NCBI GenBank assembly: GCA_030838025.1 | Contig: JAUTXM010000057.1 | Coordinates: 1-7,506, forward strand | DNA: 7,506 nucleotides | Direction: 5' to 3' | Source: Acidimicrobiaceae bacterium | GTDB taxonomy: Bacteria; Actinomycetota; Acidimicrobiia; Acidimicrobiales; Palsa-688 | Shown: piece after piece, positions 1 to 5,468 of the stretch | Position numbering within the stretch: the first letter of the stretch is position 1 | How the letters are laid out: the number at the start of each line of letters is the position of its first letter | The notes under the pieces: generated by a model | The model's input: only the letters and a program-made list of their open reading frames with translations | What the model was told of the DNA's origin: nothing | The model's database searches: none | Program-made: the position numbers and the translations under genes

Positions 1-180
1 ATCGCGCGGATCGCGGGGCATCTGCTCTCCGCCGCAGGACGGGGAAGCGAGATGGCGGTGGACGCCCTGGTCGTGGCCACCGCGATCCGCCTTGGTGGCG
101 GTGTGATCCTCACCCATGATCCGACCGGTTTGGAGTTACTGGCAGTCGATCATCCCAACGTTCGGATCGCCCAGGTTTGA
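1..180 (+). CDS. PIN-domain protein (VapC-like ribonuclease toxin), 3' end only
   Basis: The first 59 codons of the window are open in frame 1 and end in TGA at 178-180; the start lies outside. The visible residues fit the C-terminal half of a PIN domain. There is an acidic residue in the helix AVDALVVATA (Asp at visible residue 21), then a GGGVILTHDP strand-turn (Asp at visible residue 40) followed by LELL. In PIN ribonucleases these two positions belong to the metal-binding acidic cluster that cleaves RNA. VapC toxins normally pair with a small antitoxin gene just upstream, which would lie off the left edge, so toxin status is inferred. A stand-alone PIN protein is the alternative. A hairpin 15 bases after the stop may end the transcript. 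Confidence 0.8.
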   Translation: MARIAGHLLSAAGRGSEMAVDALVVATAIRLGGGVILTHDPTGLELLAVDHPNVRIAQV

Positions 181-195
181 GACTCGGGTCCGACG

Positions 196-210
196 GAGGC
201 CAAGGGCCTC
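196..210 (+). terminator. Hairpin after the PIN gene, possible terminator
   Basis: GAGGCC-AAG-GGCCTC is a perfect 6-bp stem with a 3-nt loop, starting 15 bases after the PIN stop codon. There is no T-run, as is common for hairpin terminators in high-GC actinobacteria. Its position supports a terminator, but the short stem leaves doubt. Confidence 0.4.
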
Positions 211-777
211 ATGAACGCTCAAGCCCACCGCCGATCCTCCACTGATCGACGATGGCCCGCACCGGCCCTTTCCTCTTTGTAACCGACGCCAACGCGACAT
301 TATCAAGCACGTAACGTGCCGAAGTAGGATCGTTAGGGACGGAACCATCGATGCGAACAACTGCGGCATCAAGGACCTTGTGGGACGTGCGTTATAGGAC
401 GCCGTCCGGTTCCAGCACCCAGTCCGAGGCCACCGTCGTCTGGGTGGACGTCGGCCCCCTCCCCTGACCGGAATGGGGCGAACACTCGCTCAGGATCCGT
501 CCGATAACGGCTGGACCGAGGGGAGTCCGGGCGGAAACCGAGTCAGGTGACCATGGGGCCATGGGCTCTTCGAACCAAGCCACTCTGTTCTCCCAGGGTT
601 CGCCCATCGCTCCCGCCCGGCCCAAAAAGGCGTGCTCAGCCGCTGCGGGGGGTGAAGCGTGGTCCACGGCCATGAGGTCCTGTGACCTTGGCGGGACCAG
701 CAACCGGCGACATGGCGCGTTGGACCAGTCCTTCGCCGTGTCTTCGGCACCGCAAACAGCGGCGCCATTTCTCAGTG
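211..777. other. Long stretch without a convincing gene
   Basis: No reading frame here has a good ribosome-binding site plus a recognisable protein. On the minus strand one frame stays open from about 775 down to 395. It meets a single TAA at 392-394, then stays open to a TGA at 211-209. Its lower part reads as plausible protein (for example VPNDPTSARYVLDNVALA), but no family is recognised, so it may be a decayed gene or chance. No tRNA, insertion sequence or inverted-repeat end was seen. Confidence 0.4.
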
Positions 778-779
778 TG

Positions 780-823
780 TTTTAGGTCTGCTAGACGTTG
801 TTAGTCCTGTTAGAGTGTGTTAG
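780..823 (+). repeat. Five-copy TGTTAG-type short repeat array upstream of the ATPase gene
   Basis: Five hexamers lie head to tail on the same strand: TTTTAG at 780, TGCTAG at 789, TGTTAG at 799, TGTTAG at 808 and TGTTAG at 818. The steps are 9, 10, 9 and 10 bp, close to one DNA helical turn, so all copies would present nearly the same DNA face. The array ends 34 bases before the chosen GTG start of the ATPase. It could be an operator or iteron set for a protein that binds cooperatively, possibly the ATPase/wHTH product itself. That link is inference; the repeat and its spacing are directly visible. Confidence 0.75.
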
Positions 824-826
824 ACG
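798..826 (+). promoter_or_regulatory. Weak candidate promoter inside the TGTTAG array
   Basis: TTGTTA (798-803) and TAGACG (821-826) stand 17 bp apart and could be -35 and -10 boxes for the ATPase gene, with transcription starting near 833. The -10 match is poor. If correct, the repeat array covers the promoter, which would suit repression or autoregulation. Confidence 0.25.
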
Positions 827-856
827 ATTGCCTTGGGTGGAGGAAGGACGATCAAC

Positions 857-2080
857 GTGGTAGTGGCGCTGCCCAGCCCGTACCGGCCCGGCTATAACCA
901 GCGGCCCGTGGTGCTGGCTGGACGCGAAGATGTGCTGGCCGCGGCTGACGAGGCTCTGGCTGTCGCAGTGCTTGAGGGGCGCACCCCGCCCGCATTGTTG
1001 GTCGTCGGACCGCGAGGTGTGGGCAAGACGGTGCTGCTGGGCGAGATCGCCGATCGGGCCGGGGAACGGTACTCCTGGCCGAGGTTGCACGTCGAGATCG
1101 CCCCCGGCTCCTCGTTGACCGCGGATCTGGTCGCGGGAGCCCGCGATCTGGTGGCTCGATTCGATCAGCAGCCACCGTCGGGGCGGTTCCGGGCGACGTC
1201 GGTGGTTGTGGGAGCGAGCCTTACGGGCGTGCACGGCGAGGTCACCCTCACCCGCAGCGACGCTGCCTCCCCGGGGGGCGGAGGGGAGATTCGGGTCGCC
1301 TTGGCCTCGGTAGTCGACGCGGCCGCCGACAGAGACAGCGGGTTCGTCCTCACCATCGACGAGATGCAGCTGGCCTCGCGCGACGAACTTGGCCAGTTGG
1401 CCGCCGTGTTGCAGCGGGCGACGGAGGCCGCTTGGCCGGTGGTGGTCGTCGGCGCCGGACTGCCGGGGATGCGCGACCCGGGCCGAACGGTCAGCTATTT
1501 CGAGCGCGCCGAATGGCATGAGATCGGGTCGTTGGACCCCCGGCAGACCCGCCTCGCCCTCGAAGGTCCGGCCGAAGCCGCGGGTCGGCCATTCGAGGAC
1601 GACGCGCTCGACTTGTTGGCGGACCGAAGCGGTGGCTACCCCTACGCGGTACAACTGTACGGTCATCACGCGTGGAGGGCGTCGGCCGGGTCGGACCGCA
1701 TCGACCTTGGCGCCGCTCGACGAGCAGCCACAACCGCCCAGAAGCAACTTGAGGTCGGCCTGTACGCCAACCGGTGGGTTCAGGCCAGCGGCGGCGAACG
1801 GAACTATCTGGTCCACTTGGCTCGGCTGCTGGCCGCCTCGCAGTCCGTTCGAGGCGCGGAGGTCGCGGCCGCGCTCGGCGTCACGGCACGGCAAGTCTCG
1901 ACGGTGCGGGACCGGCTCCTCAAAAAGGGCACGATCAGCGCCGAGGGTGAGTATCTCCATTTCGCCGTCCCGGGGATGAGCGAGTACGTGTTACGCCAAA
2001 GCCCCGACAACAGCCCCGACCACGAGCTTGGCGGGAAGGCGCACCGGGCCAGACGCCAGCAAGACGACGTCGGCCTCTGA
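857..2080 (+). CDS. AAA-type P-loop ATPase with C-terminal winged helix-turn-helix
   Basis: This is a complete gene of 407 codons from GTG 857. I chose that start because AGGAAGG (841-847) sits 9 bases before it; TTG at 833 is in frame but has no such site. Visible motifs: Walker A GPRGVGKT at residues 51-58, Walker B FVLTIDEMQ at 163-171, a sensor-1-like strand VVVVGAGLPG at 195-204, and a sensor-2-like GGYPYAVQLYG at 259-269. A winged helix lies at about 312-387, including EVAAALGVTARQVSTVRDRL. The architecture resembles Orc1/Cdc6-like and other STAND/AAA ATPases of the general ATP-binding protein class. It should bind and hydrolyse ATP and probably bind DNA; the cellular role is unknown. 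No partner gene overlaps it. The TGTTAG array lies immediately upstream and could be its target. GC-rich third positions look typical of the host. Confidence 0.85.
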   Translation: MVVALPSPYRPGYNQRPVVLAGREDVLAAADEALAVAVLEGRTPPALLVVGPRGVGKTVLLGEIADRAGERYSWPRLHVEIAPGSSLTADLVAGARDLVARFDQQPPSGRFRATSVVVGASLTGVHGEVTLTRSDAASPGGGGEIRVALASVVDAAADRDSGFVLTIDEMQLASRDELGQLAAVLQRATEAAWPVVVVGAGLPGMRDPGRTVSYFERAEWHEIGSLDPRQTRLALEGPAEAAGRPFEDDALDLLADRSGGYPYAVQLYGHHAWRASAGSDRIDLGAARRAATTAQKQLEVGLYANRWVQASGGERNYLVHLARLLAASQSVRGAEVAAALGVTARQVSTVRDRLLKKGTISAEGEYLHFAVPGMSEYVLRQSPDNSPDHELGGKAHRARRQQDDVGL

Positions 2081-2174
2081 AGGGGGATTCTCGAGGTCCC
2101 GGCGTGGCGTGCAGCGCGGGTGCAGGGCGCACGATTGCCTGTCGACTCAGCCGCGTCGGCTGGGGAGATCCGAA

Positions 2175-2417
2175 ATGATGGACGACAGCCGTGGCGCGAT
2201 GCATACGCAGCCACAGCCTCCCGTTGGCAATCGACCGTCGTCAGCCGTTAACCCTGCCGGGCCGGCGAAACAGTTTCTGCGCGATGCCGATCACGGCAGC
2301 ACCGTCCGAACACGCCAGTTACCCGATGGTGAGTCCGGGCATCATTCCCTCGTCCTTAGCCATGAGCACAGTCGACGAAGGATCCTTCGGCAATTTCGGG
2401 CTAACTACCCACAATGA
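2175..2417 (+). CDS. Possible small hypothetical protein (80 aa), doubtful
   Basis: A reading frame starts at ATG 2175, with GGGGAG (2162-2167) 7 bases upstream, and ends in TGA at 2415-2417. The product would be a polar, Arg/His/Pro-rich 80-residue protein with no membrane segment and no recognised domain, ending in RRRILRQFRANYPQ. Third-position GC is only about 60 percent, well below the neighbouring ATPase gene, which argues against real coding. Its stop falls inside the palindrome in front of the first lipoprotein gene. The ribosome-binding site is the main support. Confidence 0.22.
   Translation: MMDDSRGAMHTQPQPPVGNRPSSAVNPAGPAKQFLRDADHGSTVRTRQLPDGESGHHSLVLSHEHSRRRILRQFRANYPQ
2376..2389. 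repeat. Perfect 14-bp palindrome CGAAGGATCCTTCG
   Basis: The sequence equals its own reverse complement. It lies 127 bases before the first lipoprotein start and about 20 bases before the larger imperfect palindrome. There is no matching copy in front of the second lipoprotein gene. It could be a protein-binding site or chance. Confidence 0.35.
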
Positions 2418-2435
2418 CCCACTCGGGCTATTGTG
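2410..2435. promoter_or_regulatory. Imperfect palindrome, candidate operator of lipoprotein gene 1
   Basis: CACAAT at 2410-2415 mirrors ATTGTG at 2430-2435, and the inner CCC (2418-2420) mirrors GGG (2425-2427); 18 of 26 positions are symmetric. It aligns with the perfect palindrome in front of the second lipoprotein gene, and both are embedded in homologous upstream DNA. Its right arm overlaps the predicted -35 box TTGTGA, the usual place for a repressor site. No regulator gene is adjacent. Confidence 0.45.
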
Positions 2436-2459
2436 ATACTCTCGGGAGAGGTTTACGAT
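2431..2459 (+). promoter_or_regulatory. Candidate promoter of lipoprotein gene 1
   Basis: TTGTGA (2431-2436) and TACGAT (2454-2459) are separated by exactly 17 bp and each matches the housekeeping consensus at four of six positions. The predicted transcript would start near 2466, giving a leader of about 50 bases. The second lipoprotein gene has the same arrangement (TTGCGC, 17 bp, CACGAT), with AGGTT and ACGATC conserved, which supports a functional role. Confidence 0.45.
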
Positions 2460-2515
2460 CAATATTAAGTGTTGTCGGGCTCCACACGTAACATCGGCTG
2501 AATGGAGCCAGAGCC

Positions 2516-2992
2516 ATGGGCAGATTAGGTCGAATGGTGCTCCTAGGCCTAATCAGCATCATGTCGATGCTGGTGGCGTCTGGCTGTCGGTCATCCCCGA
2601 CTGCGTCACCGACTTGCCTCCACGAGGACGGAACGACCGTATGCATGAAGTACCTCCATGTTCGAGTCGCCTTCGGCGAGAGCGGAGGTCCCCCGGTGTT
2701 CCTGTTGTCGGCACGGGGATTGCAACCGGGGTCCGACCTTTTCTACAGCGATCAACCTCTGACGACATCACCAGTCAAGGCGGACAGCATTGGGGTGGCG
2801 GACGTCAACGGCGCATACCCGCCGCCAGACGGCAAATCGGGCTATTGCACCTCGACGGACCAATGCTCGTTCGGCGTCTCACCTTTTCGTTCGCCGCAGA
2901 CCGTTTTCATCACCGTCACGAGCAGGAGCGGTGTCACCGTGACAGGGAGCTTTGTGCTGAAGGCCAAGTTATTCCAGCCGAGCACCCCCTGA
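2516..2992 (+). CDS. Small secreted lipoprotein of unknown family, paralogue 1
   Basis: 158 codons from ATG 2516, with GGAG (2504-2507) 8 bases upstream. The N-terminus MGRLGRMVLLGLISIMSMLV is a basic and hydrophobic signal segment, followed by the lipobox VASGC. Cys24 should be lipidated and the protein anchored to the outer face of the membrane. A Ser/Pro/Thr linker follows, then a roughly 120-residue domain with Cys34, Cys43, Cys111 and Cys117, probably two disulfides. Conserved landmarks shared with paralogue 2 are DG-TVC-KY, LSA-GL-PGS, SIG-AD-NG and ITVTSRSGVTVTGSFVLK. The alternating beta-type pattern suggests a beta-sandwich; a faint resemblance to neocarzinostatin-like domains (GL-PG and ADxNG turns, Cys pair) is only an impression. 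Function is unknown. It has its own promoter region and is not co-transcribed with the ATPase in any obvious way. Confidence 0.85.
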   Translation: MGRLGRMVLLGLISIMSMLVASGCRSSPTASPTCLHEDGTTVCMKYLHVRVAFGESGGPPVFLLSARGLQPGSDLFYSDQPLTTSPVKADSIGVADVNGAYPPPDGKSGYCTSTDQCSFGVSPFRSPQTVFITVTSRSGVTVTGSFVLKAKLFQPSTP

Positions 2993-3037
2993 TCTAGATC
3001 GGCATGAAGCGAGAAGTCAGCGCGGTGCAGTGAGCCT

Positions 3038-3069
3038 ACGAAGTCGGCAAGGTGCCGGCTTGGCTTCGT
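3038..3069 (+). terminator. Hairpin after lipoprotein gene 1, possible terminator
   Basis: An inner stem CGGCA-AGG-TGCCG (3045-3057) is enclosed by an outer stem ACGAAG (3038-3043) / CTTCGT (3064-3069), with an uneven internal loop. It begins 45 bases after the stop codon. There is no T-run. A terminator is plausible but unproven. Confidence 0.35.
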
Positions 3070-3180
3070 CGAACAAGCGGGGGGTAGCGGTGCCGTTCGC
3101 GACGCCAGGATGCGCACATATCAGGGAGGCGCTCCCTCGCCACCGGCGTCAAACCAACACGTGATTGGAGCCCCAGCTAC

Positions 3181-3195
3181 AGGACGATCAGTCCT
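3181..3195. repeat. Small inverted repeat between the two lipoprotein genes
   Basis: AGGAC-GATCA-GTCCT forms a perfect 5-bp stem with a 5-nt loop. It lies in the 374-base gap between the paralogues, about 65 bases before the conserved upstream region of the second gene. Apart from this hairpin, the terminator-like stem at 3038-3069 and the promoter region from about 3238, the gap shows nothing recognisable. Confidence 0.25.
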
Positions 3196-3260
3196 CGGGA
3201 CCGTTGCTCGGCCTTGCCACATTTAGCAAACCTCGCTCGATTCGGGGCTGACGACCACAA

Positions 3261-3280
3261 AATAGTCCGATCGGACTATT
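3261..3280. promoter_or_regulatory. Perfect 20-bp palindrome, candidate operator of lipoprotein gene 2
   Basis: AATAGTCCGATCGGACTATT is identical to its reverse complement over 20 bp. It lies 86 bases before the ATG and its last two bases are the first two of the predicted -35 box TTGCGC. The imperfect palindrome at 2410-2435 occupies the equivalent place in front of paralogue 1, sharing TCGG-CTATTG on the right arm. A dimeric regulator site is the natural reading. A terminator is unlikely because no T-run follows and no gene ends just before it. Confidence 0.6.
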
Positions 3281-3307
3281 GCGCCTCCCACTGGACAGGT
3301 TCACGAT
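3279..3307 (+). promoter_or_regulatory. Candidate promoter of lipoprotein gene 2
   Basis: TTGCGC (3279-3284) and CACGAT (3302-3307) are spaced 17 bp apart. They are weak matches taken alone, but they align base for base with the better boxes upstream of paralogue 1. The 5' leader would be about 55 bases. Confidence 0.35.
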
Positions 3308-3366
3308 CTGCATCATGGCATCGTCGGGTGCCGTGTGCTACCTAGGTTGAGTGGAGCCCGAGGCGC

Positions 3367-3828
3367 ATGGGCAGACAAGGTCGAATGCCCGTGTGGGGCT
3401 TGATCGCCATGGTGTCGATTGGGGTGATGTCCGGCTGTGGTTCGTCACCGAGCTCGTCGCCCTCATGTCGGCAGCGGGACGGGGCGACCGTGTGCTTGAA
3501 GTACCGCGACCCTGGACACGTTTCCCCCGGGGACTACGCAGGACCCGCGACTTTCGAGCTGTCGGCTCATGGATTGAAACCGGGGTCGGCCCTCGACGTC
3601 ACCCAGCGCGTGATGGGGGAGCCCGACAAGGCGGTGAGCATTGGGATCGCGGACAGCAATGGCACCTTCCCGTCGCCCATCAACTCGGGCCTTTGCGACG
3701 CGACTCAGCGGCCCAACTCGTGCGGCTTCGTTGTTTTACCGAATTCGTCGCCGGAGACCGTAGTCGTTACCGTCACGAGCACGAGCGGTGCGACGGTCAC
3801 AGGCAGCTTCGTGCTAAAGAGTCTTTAA
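3367..3828 (+). CDS. Small secreted lipoprotein of unknown family, paralogue 2
   Basis: 153 codons from ATG 3367, with GGAG (3353-3356) 10 bases upstream. The signal segment MGRQGRMPVWGLIAMVSIGV leads to the lipobox VMSGC, with lipidation expected at Cys24. A Ser/Pro linker GSSPSSSPS follows. Cys34, Cys43, Cys110 and Cys119 correspond to the four extracytoplasmic cysteines of paralogue 1. The protein aligns with paralogue 1 along its full length; the most similar part is the C-terminal strand pair VTVTSTSGATVTGSFVLK. DNA similarity extends through the coding sequence and more than 120 bp upstream, so this is a tandem duplication of a gene with its own promoter. The copies have diverged mostly around residues 46-60 and 78-88, perhaps surface loops. 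Function is unknown; an adhesive or ligand-binding surface domain is a guess. Confidence 0.85.
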   Translation: MGRQGRMPVWGLIAMVSIGVMSGCGSSPSSSPSCRQRDGATVCLKYRDPGHVSPGDYAGPATFELSAHGLKPGSALDVTQRVMGEPDKAVSIGIADSNGTFPSPINSGLCDATQRPNSCGFVVLPNSSPETVVVTVTSTSGATVTGSFVLKSL

Positions 3829-3832
3829 TGCC

Positions 3833-3869
3833 ACGATCATCGGGTTGATTTGGCCGCACCGATCGTTTT
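3833..3869 (+). terminator. Possible terminator after lipoprotein gene 2
   Basis: ACGAT (3833-3837) and CGG (3841-3843) can pair with CCG (3859-3861) and ATCGT (3862-3866), leaving a three-base bulge and a loop of about 15 bases. A short T-run (3866-3869) follows. It starts five bases after the TAA. The bulged stem makes it a moderate candidate. Confidence 0.35.
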
Positions 3870-4215
3870 CATCCTCCTATTACGCAGCCTCAGCAAATGA
3901 CGACTCGGGTTCTCGGGAATCTGATGAGCACCGTCAACCTAGACGCGGAAAGTGCTTCAGAGGACCCGGGCCGTCAGCGGGGGGGGGCTCCCACCTCTTC
4001 CGGCAAAGTGGTGACACCGGGGGAGTCGGGGGTGACCCGACACATGAACTTTATCAAGCGCGAAGGATGTGCCGAAGGAGAGCGGTCGCGTTGACCCGCA
4101 TGCGCCTCACGTTTGGGGTTGAGCGCTGACAGAAGGCCGGGATACTGGCGAATACAAATGAAGGTATCTAGAATCGTCAGCTCTGCCGGCGACAGCCGTG
4201 AGGAGGCCACTGCAA
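3870..4215. other. Intergenic stretch with G-tract and hairpin, no gene recognised
   Basis: The stretch holds a run of nine G (3979-3987) and a hairpin GTCGGG-GGTGA-CCCGAC (4025-4041). A 65-codon frame from ATG 3897 to 4094 crosses the G-run but has no ribosome-binding site and no recognisable domain. A possible weak promoter for the next gene is TTGAGC (4119-4124), 16 bp, GATACT (4141-4146). Confidence 0.4.
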
Positions 4216-4726
4216 GTGAATTCATTTCTTCCCACAGCCGAACTGGACCTGGCGACTGAAGCGTTTCGGTCTGCCCATGGGCGCTTCCTGGATGGACTAA
4301 ACGCCCGTAGCATTGAGGCTTGGTATGCAAGTCTTACCGAGACACTGTGGTGGATTGTTGCACTGGACGACCACTACAATCAATCCTACAAGACGAGGTA
4401 CGAACGTCTTAGAAACAATGACCCGCATGGACGCGTGATCCTGGGTCTCCGCTTTGCTCGCAATCTCGCAGGTCATGAACTAATTTCAGTTCTGGAAGAT
4501 CCGGGGGAGGGTCAACCGGAACCTGCAGGCTGTGTGAACCTGTCTCAGCTGCGTTGGCGAGATTTTGAGACCCCTCGAGCCACGCAACAGGCAGCCGGCG
4601 CAGCAATCCGCATACCAGACCTACCTCGCGGGCAGCGCCGTTCGTTATGCTATGCGCCATTGCAATTACTTCTTCGTCCGAGGGCGTGTTCAACTGATTG
4701 CAGCTGTGTCCACGTCGGACCCGTAA
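4216..4726 (+). pseudogene. Frameshifted hypothetical gene of a common actinobacterial type
   Basis: GTG 4216 has AGGAGG (4201-4206) 9 bases upstream. The first frame encodes about 118 residues, including AHGRFLDGLNARSIEAWYASL, TLWWIVALDDHY, RLRNNDPHGRVILGLRFARN and LSQLRWRDFE. The continuation lies in the next frame (+1) from about 4568: PAQQSAYQTYLAGSAVRYAMRH, ending RVQLIAAVSTSDP and TAA at 4724-4726. From memory, actinobacterial proteins of about 170-190 residues have this order: an AWY--L--ALWW--sLDD block, a DP-GRV-PGL-ARD-GH block, a WR block, then a Y--YLAGR block. The two frames together restore that order. The shift lies between about 4561 and 4600, near TTTT (4563-4566) and CCCC (4571-4574), so one extra base, two lost bases or a sequencing error are all possible. 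The function of the family is unknown. Confidence 0.7.
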
Positions 4727-4934
4727 TATGGAACCCAGCGAACGAACGACGACGACTTCAGCTACTCCAACTCTCGAAGGTTTCAAAGACTAGTGACGCA
4801 TCCGCACCAAATCGAGCCGTCCGTCCGACCCTACTTGCCGTTCGCTGTCGACCGGCGGATCCGAGCGATATCCTGTGCGGTTGGCGCGATGGCCATAGCC
4901 CAGCTCTGTTCAGTTACCCGCTACGGTACCGGCG
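4727..4934. other. Gap between broken gene and LtrA remnant
   Basis: No gene is recognised. On the plus strand the frame that follows the TAA at 4724 stays open to TGA 4952-4954 and includes a GTG-started 53-codon stretch (from 4793) reading PSVRPYLPFAVDRRIRAI and AVGAMAIAQL. It has no ribosome-binding site, so it is not called. The gap may contain the rearrangement junction that truncated ltrA. Confidence 0.35.
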
Positions 4935-5051
4935 CTACGGAGCAGTGGTCGTGACCTGGGTGAAGGCGAAGACGAAGACGAGATCGAAGAACAGCTCCAG
5001 CGGGACGACCGTGTCGCGCCCGTCGCGCCCGTCGTGTTCGTCGTCGGGCAC
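4935..5051 (-). pseudogene. 5' remnant of an LtrA-family membrane protein gene
   Basis: On the minus strand GTG 5051 opens a 38-codon frame that ends in TAG at 4937-4935. After an acidic lead (MPDDEHDGRDGRD) it reads VVPLELFFDLVFVFAFTQVT. This is the hallmark first transmembrane motif of LtrA (low temperature requirement A) proteins, which are normally several hundred residues with many membrane helices. Similarity stops at about residue 34, and none of the other two frames continues the family sequence. Only the first few percent of the gene therefore survives. It starts 4 bases after the cupin stop codon in the same orientation, so an intact ltrA was probably the third gene of the regulator-cupin operon. 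A tandem 9-bp repeat encodes DGRDGRD. Confidence 0.75.
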
Positions 5052-5055
5052 CTGT

Positions 5056-5442
5056 TCAGCGGGTGGGGCTGCGGTATTCGTCGTCGGTGACGTGATCGCC
5101 CCAGGTGGCCGGGCCTCGGGTGATGGAAATGTGGGTCATGAAGTGTTCGTGGTCGGCGCCGTGCCAGTGCTCTTGACCGTCGCCAGTGACATGCACGTCG
5201 CCCGGTCGGATCTCGACCACTTCGTCACCGCGTGATCGCGCGAGGCCGCGGCCTTCGGTGACGTAGAGCGTCTGGCCGCCGTCGTGGGAATGCCAGGCGG
5301 TCCGGGCGCCAGGAGTGAAGTGCACGGCGGCGATGTTGAGCGTCGACTCGCCCTGGGGTTCCATTATCGGATCGATCCACACCTCGCCGGTGAACCAGTC
5401 AGCTGGGCCCTTGATCGTCGGCGCCTTCGGTTGCACTCCCAC
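5056..5442 (-). CDS. Small single-domain cupin, (R)-mandelonitrile lyase-like
   Basis: 128 codons from GTG 5442, chosen because AAAGGAG (5456-5450) stands 7 bases before it and relatives begin with a similar M-V-PKAP-KGPA-WFTG sequence. An upstream in-frame ATG at 5472 overlaps the regulator stop as ATGA and is an alternative start. The family metal-binding residues are visible: His51 and His53 in TAWHSHDGGQTLY, Gln57, and His92 in GQEHWHGA. This spacing (2, 4, 35) equals that recalled for the Mn-cupin hydroxynitrile lyase of Granulicella (His53, His55, Gln59, His94), and the length is nearly the same. It should be a cytosolic metalloprotein; the real substrate is unknown and many relatives sit beside carboxymuconolactone decarboxylase or dehydrogenase genes. 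It is probably co-transcribed with the regulator upstream. Confidence 0.88.
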   Translation of the reverse strand: MGVQPKAPTIKGPADWFTGEVWIDPIMEPQGESTLNIAAVHFTPGARTAWHSHDGGQTLYVTEGRGLARSRGDEVVEIRPGDVHVTGDGQEHWHGADHEHFMTHISITRGPATWGDHVTDDEYRSPTR

Positions 5443-5468
5443 TTCTTGTCTCCTTTGAGGATGTTCGG

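Noticed and set aside
392..703. WFEEP in a minus-strand frame, resembling an enolase-superfamily motif
   Set aside because: No lysine or metal-ligand motifs of that superfamily occur around it, and the rest of the frame does not resemble it; probably coincidence.
791..1960. A 389-codon minus-strand frame opposite the ATPase
   Set aside because: It is antisense to a gene with clear Walker motifs, has low-complexity Arg/Gly/Pro-rich content and no recognisable domain; typical shadow in GC-rich DNA.
3351..3848. Alternative plus-strand frame of 165 codons over lipoprotein gene 2
   Set aside because: The overlapping frame from ATG 3367 has a ribosome site, signal peptide, lipobox and a paralogue next door, so the alternative is a shadow.
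4793..4954. GTG-started 53-codon plus-strand frame with protein-like sequence
   Set aside because: No ribosome-binding site, no recognised family, and its end overlaps the LtrA breakpoint; kept only as a note on the gap.
4198..5235. A long plus-strand frame of 345 codons from GTG 4198
   Set aside because: Only its first third resembles a protein family; past about 4570 it runs in the wrong frame of the broken gene, then antisense to the LtrA remnant and the cupin. It is a mixture of one real N-terminus and chance openness.
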